A stretch of DNA of 64,000 nt from Neurospora tetraspora (taxonomy: Eukaryota; Ascomycota; Sordariomycetes; Sordariales; Sordariaceae). Below, piece by piece: positions 1 to 11,771 of the stretch. The stretch's first letter is position 1, and each line of letters begins with the position of its first letter. Both the position numbers and the translations under genes were made by a program. The notes below the pieces were generated by a model that saw only the letters and a program-made list of their open reading frames with translations, was not told the DNA's origin and searched no databases. The DNA lies in the NCBI RefSeq assembly GCF_033439725.1, contig NW_026944384.1, positions 5,518,001 to 5,582,000 on the forward strand, written 5' to 3'.

Positions 1-383
1 GGACAGACGGAGGGGCATTCTTATACCGGTTTTCTCGTTTCCTTTTAGGCTTCTGCTCTTGGGTCGGTTGCTGCGAGGACTCATCTTCCGACTCCAGGCC
101 TTGATAGACGCCAGAATACATGTTGGGGTCCATTAGGGAAGCCATATTGTACTGCCACGCTATTGTTAGTCTCCCAAAAGCACACACGGGCGTCGTCAAT
201 ACTCACTGGTGAGTTAACTGAGCTTTGAGATCCCGAAGAGTGTGCGTCCAGATATTGATCTGATTCCGCATACATGTACCGAATGGAGCTCTCAGAGGTC
301 GGCATATCGACGAAGTGGTTGAAGTCATCCATAACAAGATGTTGTTGACTTGTAGGAGGGTATCGTTGAGAAGATGTTGACAT
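1..383 (-). CDS. bZIP transcription factor, N-terminal part (runs off the window)
   Basis: Exons on the minus strand are 383..207 and 151..1, separated by a 55-nt intron (152..206) with donor GTGAGT, branch GACTAAC and acceptor GCAG; the join is phase 0. The 109 visible residues start with a Ser/Thr/Gln-rich stretch and an acidic patch (GLESEDESSQQ). They end in a very basic segment, KPKRKRENRYKNAPPSV. That segment typically stands just before the Arg/Asn-rich DNA-contact region of fungal AP-1-like bZIP factors. The basic region proper and the leucine zipper lie outside the window, so the family call rests on this lead-in. The protein would act in the nucleus. The start at 383 is the first ATG of the frame. 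About 5.9 kb without a gene lies upstream, leaving room for a long promoter or leader. The specific regulator cannot be named. Confidence 0.7.
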
Positions 384-3300
384 ATATGGAACGATAGAGG
401 ATGCTTGAGATACGCTTCCGCAACTGGTTGAGCAGATAGAAGTAGGCTCAAGTATCGAGCTGTTACTGCAGATGAGGAGGATATCGATGCCTGATGTGTG
501 AGGATCTCAAGGCTCGTTCGCCATTCGAAAGTCGCAAGGGCCCCGTTATTATATAACCGTCCGGAGGGACGAGGCTTATCTGACTCCCCCTAGCTGTGCC
601 GGGCAGCCAATTACCCATGCAGATGGCCCCGTTGAAAGCAGTGACAGCAAGGCAAGACAATGCGCCCAGCCATCTCGCCTTACAAGGTCCTCAGGAAACC
701 CATATGTCTGTCTTTTGAGCAGATTTTGTTGAAGAAGTCCACAATACAATTTATCCCAAGTTGAAAGCCTCAACTGGGTATTTTGGTCCAAGATGGAGAT
801 CATTCGGTGTGCACATCTGCATGCCAATATGCGGGTGGGTAGCTTTTCCGTGTAACGCGAATATGTAAGACGGCTGACAGGGGTAAACGGAGGGAACTCG
901 CATGTACACCACTGCGGTAGACGCTTCTGGTGTACAAAGACCTCTCAAGTGCCATAAAAATGTGCATTTGGTACAGAAAGAGCTTCAATTTTGACAGTAG
1001 GCAGTGTACACACGAGTCATGGGTATCCACGTGCTAGCTTCTAAGAGGGCACGGTACGGACTTCTGAATGGCTCGATGCCACAATATCGTGCACCACAGC
1101 CACTTGCCGATTGCTTAACACCGCGTGAGTTTTGGATTCTCTACCGCCCTTGTTTTGTCCAGAACTGTCCTAGTTCTCTGGGGAAGTAGTAGACCTGTGG
1201 TGAATGCAACAGCAAGACTCCGATCATGCGCCGGTGGTCTGAGTTCGTCTTGTCTCGCCGACCAAAAAGGTAACCCGGGGTGTCGATAACCTGTTGAGAA
1301 TTTGCCAATGCTTTGTGGGAACCGTCCGTTCCATATAACTTGTCAAGACTGGTACTGTGTAGTCTCGAGGATGTGAGATGAGCAACTGTAGATGTGCGGT
1401 AGTCGTTCGTGACATAGCCCTATGGATCTCAACGCTACGGCCTCCTTGCAGGGTACAAGCCCGTGCCGGACTAGGACATGGCCTCCATGCCCCTGAGCTT
1501 TTTGAGCCAAGAAGCTTCGGTAGCAGGATCGTGCTGAGATGTATCTCTGTCGGTCCTAGCCGTCGTCCGACTTGGGGTGGCCAGCTCGCCCAACCCAAGA
1601 ACTCCAAGAAGAGGTGCAAGGTACCCTAAGCGAGATCTGGCAAGTGTTAAGCCTCCCCTTTTCCCTATCAGGAAGCTAAAGCATGACGTCGAGAGGTAGC
1701 CTCGAGAATAAAACGGTTGTCTTTAGTCATCCCGGGTCAATATTAACACTGGATGGATGTTCAACATCACCAAACCTGATATGTGCCCCGCTGCCGTACG
1801 GCCCTGCCGAAGACGGCCGGTTTGAGCCTCTCTGCTGTACCACACGCCCACATCGCTATATGGGTACGGGAGCCTAGGCAACTGAATTCTTCCTTCAACC
1901 AAGGACCTCCAATTTGACTGGGATGAGGTAAGGCCGGGACTTCAACGGTGAAGGCGCAAAGGGTGCGATTAGTGAACCATTCAATGGGCTTTATGGCACC
2001 CCACTGAGCCTGTCCCTGAACTACCCTCGGCTTCTTTAAACAGTGCCAAGCCCACACACTATAGGTGGCTCAGGTTGCACCTAATGAGGCAAATGCGGAC
2101 ACTGTGTAGAATGGTGTGAGACCATTGGGTAACTCCTCTAGGGGAGGCATGGTGGTGCTCTTTGGCGATTGACCTCACTGCAGTTCGCTGTAGATACGAT
2201 TTCCGGATATCACACGTGTATCGACGGGAGTTCTCGCCTCGAACACGAGGCGTCTTCTCGGTTTCATTGCCTCCATGATCTAGCACCAAATAGCCGGGCT
2301 TCTCGCTACTTCCATGCTCAGAAAGGAAGACCGTCAACGTCCGTATGATAAGCCGACCTTATAACTTGGGTATAACTGTGACAAAGCCGGTTTGTCATGG
2401 GTCTGGGCCGATGCAGATGTGTCTTGGTGATGGTAGACATGTCCGGTCGAGGAAAATTTGCTCAGGATATCGTCGTGGTACCAGCTGCCCCACAACTTCA
2501 GCCCTACAGCGGCGACACCTCCCGGATGTGTTGAAAACAGAGCAAGGAGATCATGCTATGGAAAAGCGGTAACGTTTCCTGTGCCTCTCTGCGTGATGAA
2601 TGTGTGTGATCTCATATTACCAGTGCGTCAAATGGCAATTCCGTACCGTCTTCTCATCCCGGAGTGATCCAATGATAAGTGAGAATCTTCGGTACCTCCC
2701 GGTTGCGGTGCAGCATCATGCGGTAGTACGTAGCAATAGTATTACCGGATGGTCGTTTGGGCGAGAATGAGCCGTCGGTTGTCATTGCCCAGTCCAGGGT
2801 AGCTGGTCACGTCCTTTGCTGACCAAGACCATTTCTAGAAATAAATCTGCTTAGTTGTCAAACAGTCCCGTATTCTCGCCTCTCCAAAGGATCCAGATGC
2901 AGATGCAGTCGGCTTGATAACCTAAACTCACCTAGATCCAACACTACGGGATACTGGAGGGTGTCATTTCGTTTCTGGCGGCATGCATAATCCGTGGGCG
3001 ATGGGCTTCGAGACACCCACAGCTTGGCCATAGATTTCAGCTTTAGGTCCTTGCTTGGGTCAGAACCAGGAGCAGCCCCTCCATAGCAGACAAGGCCGGA
3101 ACACCAGAGACTATCCAGAAGAAAGCCTCGAGTTACCGAGAACACCACGTGAATTTTCCCAACAACGGCAAACCGCTGCGGTAATCTATTCAGCGTTAGA
3201 CATCCCTACCCTGGAAAGTGGTGTGGAATGGAAGTTTTGTGGAAAAAACACAGGTCGAAGGTCTGTGTAGAGTCCGTAACTGAATGTCTTTGGGCCCCTG

Positions 3301-6277
3301 TGGTCTAGCGGCATCCGCGGCGGGAAACCCTAGCCCCGGACACGCCAAGAACATGGGGTGTGGGCGCCCCCAACTCCCAAGAGCCACCGATGACCCCGTC
3401 TCAGGCAGCCTCGTTCTCTGTAATTCTATTCGCCAATTCTATTGATTCTCCATCTCACCCCTCCACTTAAAGGACGACACTGCGGCAGAGGTGGGCGGCC
3501 ATGTGTTGTCCGCATGTCTGCGGCGGCAGCCGAGCAGCGGATCTTAGGCCGTCGTGGCCGTGTGGTTGCAGGTAAATGATTCTTTGATGTACCTTTGCTG
3601 CGTTGTTTCTGAGCCGAACTACCAAAAGCTACCAGTCCTCTCTCGGGATGCCCGAGGGGTGAGTTGAAGACCGGGCTTCAAGGGGGGAAAAGTGAGTGTG
3701 GCCTCGGAGACTCCCAGAAGCATTGGAGAAACCATTTTGCCCTCAATGACTGGAGAGGGGCCGTTCTCATTCTTGAATGGCTGGTTGCTCATGTATCCAG
3801 CATGATATTGGGTGAGGTCAGACTGTGTCTAACCGACTCCTTTGGCCGAGTGAAAGCCGACAATGGACGATGCTAGATAGGCCATCTGAAAGGCCGATCT
3901 GGCTACTGCTTCCAGACAGATTGACAGAAATGCTGCTGCCTAACTAGCTAGCATTTTCATGCACCATTGAGCCTCCGCCCCATCCATAAAGCGGGGTGAG
4001 CTTGTCCGCGATCATGGGAGATTGGTGGTCCGTGTAACGTAGGTAGCACAATGCTCTTTGTGAGTGGTGAGTTACCGAGAGGATGTCTCCGGGTTTTGTT
4101 TAACATTCGGAAAAAAGAGTAAGTTCAGAGATGAGAGAAAGCAATGACATCCAGGTCTGAGGCCAACGAGATTGACATACAGGGTTGGACCAGCCATGGA
4201 GTTGCTTGCTCTTCCGCCCAAGTACGGTGTGATTGGATGTTGGCCCGGTTGAAGCGTATTGAAAGAGGAGTGTTGTGAGTGTCAGAGTAGCTTATTTCTT
4301 TGTCCAAGTGCGCTTCTCGGGTATCGTGGCGCGTTTGAGCTATGGCGTTGGATCCAAGTAGAATGTTGCACAGCGCACAATGTTGGATGTAAGCGAGGTG
4401 ACAATTGGATATGACGATGGCTGTTAAGCGAGGAACGTTTTGATGGAAGAGGAACGGTGATGTCTGTACACCTAGTGCAAGGTACATGGTCTGTTCGATG
4501 AGGAAGCTCCGCGTCTGAGAGCCCTGTTGAACCACTTGACCAGGAAGAAAACCGGCTGCCTAGACTTCATCCGTCGTATTTGAGATCTGATGCTTGACGA
4601 TGAGAAAGGGTCGCTTCAGCCTGCTGGATGATTGGCGCGGCAACATGTGGCTTAAAGAGGAGAAGGACTCTTGACGTACGGCCCTCATGATAGATCACAA
4701 TAGGGTTCAATGCTGATAAGGGCCGGGAAACGCCAGACTTGCAGCTAGAGGACCAACTGAGAGTCTTAATTTTAAGCTTAAGTGAAAGACGAGCATGCCG
4801 TGATCCAACTGCATGGAACAATACCCAGCCTGCCGAGTATCTTGATATGGATTATGGCTCTTTACCTGGCCGTGTGCCACAAAATTCCTTTCTGGAAGCA
4901 TGGCTGCCGGAGGGCTGGGGATATCCTTTATGAAGACTCCGGTCAAAAGAGGTGCCGAAATTCGATTGGCAAACTTTGCAAGCTCTTGGTTGTAGGATAT
5001 GGAAGGATGGTCCGTACATTGACCCACTACTCCGGTCCTGTTGGGCTAAGGATACTCTAACGGCGCAAGCCAACGGGGAGTCAACGCGGCGTTGGTGCGA
5101 TGGGAAGAAGCACCTCTTTCAAACTGTTCGTGACCACCGCCAGACGCAGAGAATCCCATACGTATCCGAGTTCCGGCCATGTTGCGTAATTCGAGCTCGA
5201 TGATGTGCGAGTGATAGCAACCTATCTTCTCAGGCACTTCACATGACTGTAATTCTTCAAAAAGGTTGTCCCTGTTGGGCCGGGGTGACACACTCGTCGC
5301 ATTGGAGGGGATGTGACCAGCACTTCGGGAGAAGTCTAGATGTCCGTCCAATGGAGGGAACGAAAAGAGAACCACCGGCAAGCGGATATTCGGGAGTGAA
5401 TCCTCGGGGGTTGGAGAGGCTGCCGATGTCACACATATCCATATCATGCGGGCTGCTCTAGGCACCTTGAAAGGCCAAATGCGATCAGAGCTTGTGACGA
5501 TGCTGCCCTGGACGTAAACGGCTCGGTAAAAGCAAGCCACAGCCAGGAATTCAAAGTCGAGATGGCGCTGAAATATCATGGCGAATGTTCTGAGGCATCC
5601 ATCACTTTCACGATTCGTCTTGCAAATGTCCGATCACCGAATAACTCCGATGTATAGACACGAAATGGGTGAGTTTGATGATTTGCCTTTCCGAGTTCGT
5701 CAACTGGTACATAGTGAGTGATACTGGGGTCAGACGCTCGGCACGCACACCCTATGTGTGCTAGTTTGTATTCCATTGAGTTTCCCACCATTGGAGGGCT
5801 GCATCCGGAGGACGCCACTGATCCTACCCTACTCACAACCCAACATGTGAACTGGCTCATGCCTTGGGAACATAGCGGTGAAGCTAACAATTGTCGAGGA
5901 ATGGCGCATCGAAAAAAAATTGGATTTTCGGCTGGCGATAGCGGGTAACTTGCCAGACAACTTCACCATGTACAGTTTTGAGATGTAGATCCGACGCGCC
6001 TACTCCAGCACCACGGAAACCTGGTCCTTGATGAAATGAAGGTTTTGAACTCGGCATAACGGATATGCCATGATCGCATATCTCAAAAACTTCTTCCGAT
6101 CCGATTATCCTAGCCAAAAGGTAGGTGCAGGTGCCATGGGAATGAGATGTGATGGGTATCTCCGTGGGATATCAGTGCGGCAACGTTTGCGACGTAAGTT
6201 CCCTGACATCAACCAGCTGGTAAAGACGCTGATCCTCTTTTGCAGTTGAACAGAGGCACACTGAATCAATGGCTCCG
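384..6277. other. 5.9-kb stretch without a convincing gene
   Basis: Between the bZIP start and the 3' end of the Mgr3-like gene I see only short unrelated reading frames in all six frames. GC is ordinary and there is no RIP signature. The longest is a 177-codon minus-strand frame (5046..5579), flanked by further minus-strand frames that tile 4125..6117. Some stretches of these look protein-like, but no family, start context or consistent splicing was found. The tract could hold a long regulated promoter or leader for the bZIP gene, a non-coding RNA, or an old decayed gene. Confidence 0.5.
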
Positions 6278-8013
6278 CTACGACGAGTTCGACAGCGCCC
6301 GCAAGCCCTCCTCGGCTTGGGTCACGCCCTCTTCGAACTCGAGGCTTCTGCTCCTCTCAATGGCCTTTTCGAACAAACGACGAGCCTCAGCGACATTGCC
6401 GGTCAGACGAGCAATGCTGGCAAGGTTGCACAGTGAGGTAGCGCAAGCTTGATCGCATTCAGGGGTCCGCTCATCACCCTTTGGCTCCTTGGCGTGTTGT
6501 CGAGCATTATTTGCCCAGCGCTTTGCTGCCTCGAGATACGCGGTTCTTTTCTGGGCTGGTGTCGCGGAAGCCACTTCTTCACCCATCAGCGTATCGACTT
6601 CGCTTTGACCAGCGGGCAGGACAGGGTGCTGCGCAAAGCAAATGGCAATGTTGTTCACTGAAAGAAGTTGTCAGCTTGGTTGTTCGCGAATATCCGCCAA
6701 CGAGGATAATGCGTGGTGGAAACTTACTGAGAGTGGCGCTGTGGCATTGGTGTTGAGACAACCGAAGAGCCTGAAAAAAGAGCGGCAGAGCCAGATGGAA
6801 TTGCGACTTGGCCTCGTAGCTATGTCCCAGAGCTACAATGTTCAACGTTAGCGGATTGTGGGCCGATTGAGACTGTGAGACTAGGCGGAAAACTGGGAAC
6901 ACTCACCTTCTAAGGCACCGCCAATTTCCTCCGAACTCATCCATTTGCCTTCTCCCTCCTTGAGGCCCTCAACGGTCCGTCTACGGAGCTCGTTGAGAGC
7001 AGTTTCGACGGCCCAAATCAGGCGTTCGTGGGCCTCCTCGGGCCTAGCAAGATAGAAGGAGTAGAGGTTGGCAAGCTTGACATTGATTCCAATAGCCTTG
7101 CCAAGAATGCGAGTCCGTCTGCCCCAGATGGTCTCGGGAGTTTCCTCCTGCTCGGGCTTTTTAGCGGCGGCAGACTGGCCAGCTGGTTCCTGGGGTACCA
7201 CAGGAGGTAATAGTGATGGCGGGATCTTTCCTCCTTCTTTGACGCTCTTCTCCATGAGGTCGACCCAGCGCTTGCAGTCGTTCGAAAGATTCTCCAGCAC
7301 CTTGACCGCGTTGTCGTAGCTCCCAATTTTCTCGAGCCAAGCCGCAAGCTCGATCTTGATGCCCATGACTTCATCAGAGAAGGTGTCGAGGTGGAGTTCA
7401 TCACACAGCTCAAGAGCCTGCTTCCAGTACTTGAGGGCCATCTGCTGATCGGGATTGTAGTTGCTGTAGTACAATGCCCGGCGCAGAGCTTTGGCAATGG
7501 GAGGAGGGTATTTGGTGAACTGCTCTGAGTAGAAGTAGGTGAAGTAAAGCCGAACGATATACACCATGACAACAGCAAGTGCAGCAAGCCTGGATGACTG
7601 TTAGCATCTTGACGAGTACAGGAAATGGCTCATGTATATACGTACAAGACAAGAGCAAAGATTAGCTCTTCGGGGTTCTGACGAAGCATAGTCTTGAAGG
7701 TACCATTTCGAAAATTCCTCTTGAGACCACGGAGGTTTTCCATAGCAGCCCCAAGTATGAGACGAGGGATCTGCGAAAGGGGAACGGGTTGGGGCTGAGG
7801 CGAGAACTTCTTGTTGGTGTTGTTCTTGTCTACCAACGTCCTCGATGTTGTTTGAAGGGACCGACATTGTGGAGAAGTCACGGAGCGATGGGCGACGAGA
7901 GGGCGAACATTGTGTATTTGGCCGCGCCTGATGAGCTCAAGACGAAGGAGAAGAGGGGATCCAGATGGTGTACCGCGAAGGGATCCAGAAGCGGAAAGAC
8001 GTGCGAGGGACAT
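6278..8013 (-). CDS. MGR3: Mgr3-like mitochondrial inner-membrane TPR protein (i-AAA protease adaptor family)
   Basis: Four minus-strand exons, 8013..7646, 7589..6907, 6832..6728 and 6657..6278, give 511 aa. The introns are 56, 74 and 70 nt; those at 7590..7645 and 6833..6906 have clear GCTAAC branch sites. The N-terminus is rich in Arg and Ser with few acids, like a mitochondrial presequence. One hydrophobic helix (about residues 117-137, followed by a Tyr/Phe-rich edge) precedes a helical region with TPR-like repeats: YWKQALELCDEL, YDNAVKVLENL, AKSQFHLALPLFFQAL and, near the C-terminus, GNVAEARRLFEKAIERS. This order, presequence then one membrane helix then TPRs, is that of yeast Mgr3. Mgr3 works with Mgr1 to present substrates to the i-AAA protease Yme1 in the inner membrane. 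Function is inferred from architecture. The gene is divergent from the dap1 gene across 862 nt. Confidence 0.75.
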
Positions 8014-8875
8014 GGCCGCGGTTCTTCAAAGGTAGAGGTAGATAAAGGGCAGTGGGAGTCCTCGAGTTCCTTGGGCGCTGACTGAAGCAGCGAAATTCAA
8101 ATGCGAGATGAGGAGCTCAATGGAGCTATGAAAATGACAATTGAAGCATCAACCAAAGTACAAGATGGCGACCAGAGAAATTTGAAGTCGCTTGGAGCAA
8201 TCCAAAATCCTCATGCGCAGATTGGTCGAGATGTTGGACGTCGTCTTTTTCGAGGTGACGTTGAAAAAGATGGATGTCGTTTGAAGCTCTGGGGAGCTAA
8301 TCCCAGCCAGTCCAAGCTCGAGCTTGGCGACTTGGCGCGGACGTGGACTTTCCCCCGCAGTGCGGTAATGGGGGGGGGGGGCTCAGGGGTGTCCACCCTC
8401 TCCAACAGCCGTCGCCAACTGCAAGTCATTCTCCAACCCCTGTCCCTGCCTGCTCGTTCCTGCCGTTCCGAGGTTCACGAACCCCCCCGGTCCGCCCGCG
8501 GCGTTCCAGGCTTGGCGCTTGTGGCCGAGTTCAGTTGACGCCGTCACCAAGAACCGGACCTAATTGCGTGCAAGTGAGATTCAGATTGCTCTTTCCAAGA
8601 TTCAACACCAGCGTCACACACAATCGTTAATTTCTTGCCATTTCTTCATACTCTGCATCTACGTTTTCACAGGTATGGTCCACTTGAAATTTCCGGATGG
8701 CATGAGCAGCTCAGGGCAATGATCGCAATTGCCTGTTCCTGTGCACGGGATTATCATGCCTTCCGGTTGACTCCTGCCTTGTTGTGAATGATTACAAGAT
8801 GGGCTATGGGGCTTTTAGAGACATGACGCTGACGAAGAGATCCAGTAATAAAGATTTTACATTTACATCCTCACA
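8014..8875. promoter_or_regulatory. shared upstream region of the Mgr3-like and dap1 genes
   Basis: 862 nt separate two divergently transcribed starts, so both promoters must lie here. It contains a run of 12 G (8370..8381) and pyrimidine-rich stretches. A possible 5'-leader intron for dap1 runs from GTATGG near 8672 to an AG near 8845, preceded by GCTGACG. No recognised factor-binding site could be assigned. Confidence 0.5.
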
Positions 8876-9459
8876 ATGTCCGGAAAGTTTGAGCCCAAGG
8901 TTCCTGTTCAGTTGAACCCTCCCAAGGACGACCCCATTTCCGTTGAGGAGTTGGCCAAGGCGAACGGTAAGACTTCACTCATCAACCCGGCCGTAGAGGT
9001 TCTCTTCAACTTTTTTTTCTCAGACAATCCATGGCACTAACAACACTCTTCACCTCAGGTGCTGATGACGGAAAGTGCTATGTTGCCATCAAGGGTATCG
9101 TCTACGACGTAACAGGCAACAAGGTGTACCAGCCTGGAGGTTCCTACCACGGCAAGTTTTGACGTCTTCTTTCGTCCCCCTTTGAGGTTTCGGTGCCACC
9201 TCATCACGACATATCTCTCTGTGCCTAAGGCAAACAACATCATTGCTGGCTCATCGCTAAACCCTGTCGTGCTCCAGTGTTCGCTGGCAAGGACGCCTCG
9301 CGCGCTCTCGCCAAGACTTCGACCAAGGCCGAGGATATCAGCCCAGACTGGCAAGATCTCGACGACAAGGAAAAGTCGACTCTTAACGACTGGATCACCT
9401 TCTTCTCCAAGCGCTACAATGTAGTAGGCAAGGTCGAGGGGGCTACCAACATGGAGTAA
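8876..9459 (+). CDS. dap1: Dap1/MAPR-family cytochrome-b5-like haem-binding protein
   Basis: Exons 8876..8966, 9059..9151 and 9278..9459 encode 121 aa, the usual size of the soluble part of membrane-associated progesterone receptor (MAPR) proteins. The cytochrome b5-like core is clear: PISVEELAKANG, then CYVAIKGIVYDVTGNKVYQPGG and YHVFAGKDASRALA. Family knowledge: these proteins bind haem through a tyrosine instead of two histidines and support cytochrome P450 enzymes of sterol synthesis (Cyp51 in yeast) and resistance to DNA damage. No long N-terminal membrane helix is visible. The second intron (9152..9277, 126 nt) starts with GCAAGT, a GC-AG intron; only that splice restores the conserved YHVFAG junction. 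The first intron is GT-AG. The first exon's ATG (ACAATGTC) is in good context. Confidence 0.9.
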
Positions 9460-11333
9460 GGATTATGTCTGGATGCGTTAACACATGTTTCGGCTTTGCT
9501 CAAGTCATCCTTCTCTCAAAGTGTCATATTCTTACCGGCCAGCAATATTAGCTCGATACCCTCTTCAGGCTGTCCTGATTCAAAACTGTGAACTACCTCC
9601 AGTTACACGTAAAGACTCGGCTTTTTCAATTTATTACTCACACTAGGTCAATCGGCAACCACCCCAAGACGCAGGACAAAGACTCTGGCGCTTTTCACCT
9701 TCCAACTTTCGCTATTCGCAGTCTTCGCCCGCGGCCTACCTCCTATCAAAAAGAATCGCGGGGACCGCCGCCATCCGTTCCGCACAGCCTACAACTCTCC
9801 CATGGACGCCATCACAACACTGGACACAAAAATTCACATGTTTGATACCATGATGGGTCGCTCAGTTCAGTTTGTGCTACCATTTGTTTATTCAATCCTA
9901 TCCAGTCAAACTCCCACACCGCATCCCAAGTTGCTTCTTTCTGCTACAGTCGCTGATCAACGTTGAGTCCCATCTCCCGCGCGCGTCCTTGCATGAACAA
10001 ATTAGTTTCCCGTCTCGTGGTGCCACGCCGAGCCGGGAACTAGTGGTGGACGCAAAAATTTCCCGCTGTCAAAATCCTGGTGCAGGCCACAGGTGTGCCC
10101 TTCCGGCGTTTCGTGTGTCACCAGCTTTTGCTTTTCCCATGGCTTTGCGGTAGCAGGCGGTTCCATTTTGCTTTCACACCTCACACACACCGCATTCTTT
10201 TGTGGAAATATTCTCCGGTCGTGGTTCGAGTCTTCTAAGGCGGACGGATAAAGCCAGTCTGACCTGTCTTCCGTTTCCTAACATACCTTCAACATTTCCT
10301 ATGCTTCATTGGTGCAGCGTCGGTCCCTCTGATAAAGGAAGCGAAAAGGGACTCTAATGTCTTGCAACTTCAAAACACCACATATCATGAATTGAACACG
10401 GCCTCCTGTCGAGCAAGCAGTCGTATGACCGACCAACGGCCGGGGTGTTCAATGCACCCACCCAGAGCATGGCGCTGTAATGTACTGTACTTCCAACACC
10501 ACAAGACTGATCCTGTGTAGCAAGAAATTCTTCGACACAGACTAAATATCATCAAGATTGACTTCATTTCCACCCCAACTACATGGACATATCACTCCCC
10601 ATTTTTAACCTAGACAAGCGTAGTGTTTCTCTCTTCTCCCTTCTCCCTTCTCTCTCGCATCATCAATGGCCTTAACAAGGAAATTATCCGGTTCAAGGTA
10701 GCAGATACGGGAAACTCTTTTCATATATACAATCACGTCACACAAAGCCGCAACTCCTGGCCTGGTCGCACAGGACAGACCGGAGCTGTAATATCAACAT
10801 TCTGGGGGCTTCCATTTCTTCTGACGTCCTCTCAACGCCTTAAAAAGATTTCGGAAAATCTTATTTCCCTCACGTTCTCCCCTGGCTTATTTTTCCTGAC
10901 AAGACATCTAATTAACGGATTTTACGTCGCTGCCGCATAACCCTGAACTTCGCTGAGTCAACAAAGTTCTGCTCGTTCCATTCCCCTAATCCTAGAACCC
11001 TTATTGTAAAGTGTCTGGTAGGGCTCTGATATCTGCGTCCCTCTATTTCCTGGATGTTAGTCCATCATGATTAGCCCATTCGTATCGATCACACGCACTG
11101 GACATGCCGGATTCTTTCTTTCTCTTGTGCCACCCAATTTTATTCTTCTATGACTACAAATTGTTCATAAATCCCCTTCTATCAGTGATCCTCCATTGAC
11201 AGCCCAAAACGGTGTATCTCATGTCAACGATCATCGCAATGGCATTCCTCATAACTAAACATCTCTCATGTCCCCTTCCCCTTTCCCCCTTCAACGTTTT
11301 TACCACTCACAATACTTAGCCACCCCAACCAAC
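9460..11333. other. intergenic region, convergent 3' flanks
   Basis: About 1.9 kb between the stops of dap1 and the small Cys/His gene. It is pyrimidine-rich in places (around 10623..10665), with no recognisable gene, tRNA or repeat. It presumably holds both 3' untranslated regions. Confidence 0.5.
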
Positions 11334-11615
11334 CTAATACTGCTGCTGATATTGCCCCTGATACCCCTGCTGCCCTTGTCCTTGCTGCCCATGTCCCTGC
11401 TCTTGTCCCATGTGCATACCTTGTGCCGCTGCCGCCGCTGCCGCCTGAGCCCTGTTCACACACTCGCTGCACGGATACGTCTGGTCCCACACGTCCCGGA
11501 GCTTCTTGACGTAGTGGCACTCTTTGTATGGGTCGTTGCGGGCGCGGTGGCAGTAGGCTTTGAGGCGGAAGGTGGAGTGTCCGCAGGTGAAGACGAATTC
11601 GTCGAAATCGCACAT
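11334..11615 (-). CDS. small Cys/His-rich hypothetical protein with Ala and Gln/Gly tail
   Basis: A single 93-aa frame with start context AAAAATGTGC. Residues 1-53 carry regularly placed metal-ligand-type residues (Cys2, Cys11, His13, Cys22, His23, Cys33, His34, Cys49, Cys52) in segments such as FTCGHSTFRLKAYCHRAR and QTYPCSECV. This suggests a small zinc-binding fold. Residues after about 54 are low complexity: an Ala7 run followed by Gly/Gln/Met repeats ending QGQYQQQY. The contrast between a structured head and a prion-like or linker-like tail supports a real gene. I do not recognise the family and assign no function. A T9G24 homopolymer pair lies in the leader side (11739..11771). Confidence 0.65.
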   Translation of the reverse strand: MCDFDEFVFTCGHSTFRLKAYCHRARNDPYKECHYVKKLRDVWDQTYPCSECVNRAQAAAAAAAQGMHMGQEQGHGQQGQGQQGYQGQYQQQY

Positions 11616-11738
11616 TTTTGTTTGGGGGTGGGGTTGAGCGGTTGTGGTGATGGAGGTAGCGGTGGTAGTGGTGGTAGAGTGGTTTGCCTGGCTGGGGGCA
11701 ATGATTAGCTTTAGTCTGTTGTGAAGTGTCTAGCTGGC

Positions 11739-11771
11739 TTTTTTTTTGGGGGGGGGGGGGGGGGGGGGGGG
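11739..11771. repeat. T9-G24 homopolymer tract
   Basis: Nine T (11739..11747) run directly into 24 G (11748..11771), about 130 nt upstream of the start of the 93-aa minus-strand gene. On the transcribed strand this reads C24A9. Long G tracts are slippage-prone and can form quadruplexes; the exact length may also be a sequencing artefact. Confidence 0.9.

Noticed and set aside
3296-3345. A-box-like TGGTCTAGCGG suggesting a tRNA
   Set aside because: No B box at the correct distance and no cloverleaf.
5046-5579. 177-codon minus-strand frame in the left gene-free tract
   Set aside because: Longest frame there, but no domain, no compositional bias and no splice sites joining it to neighbouring frames; kept only as a remark on the region.
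10214-10240. B-box-like GTGGTTCGAGTC suggesting a tRNA
   Set aside because: No acceptor, D or anticodon stem can be formed with the flanking sequence.
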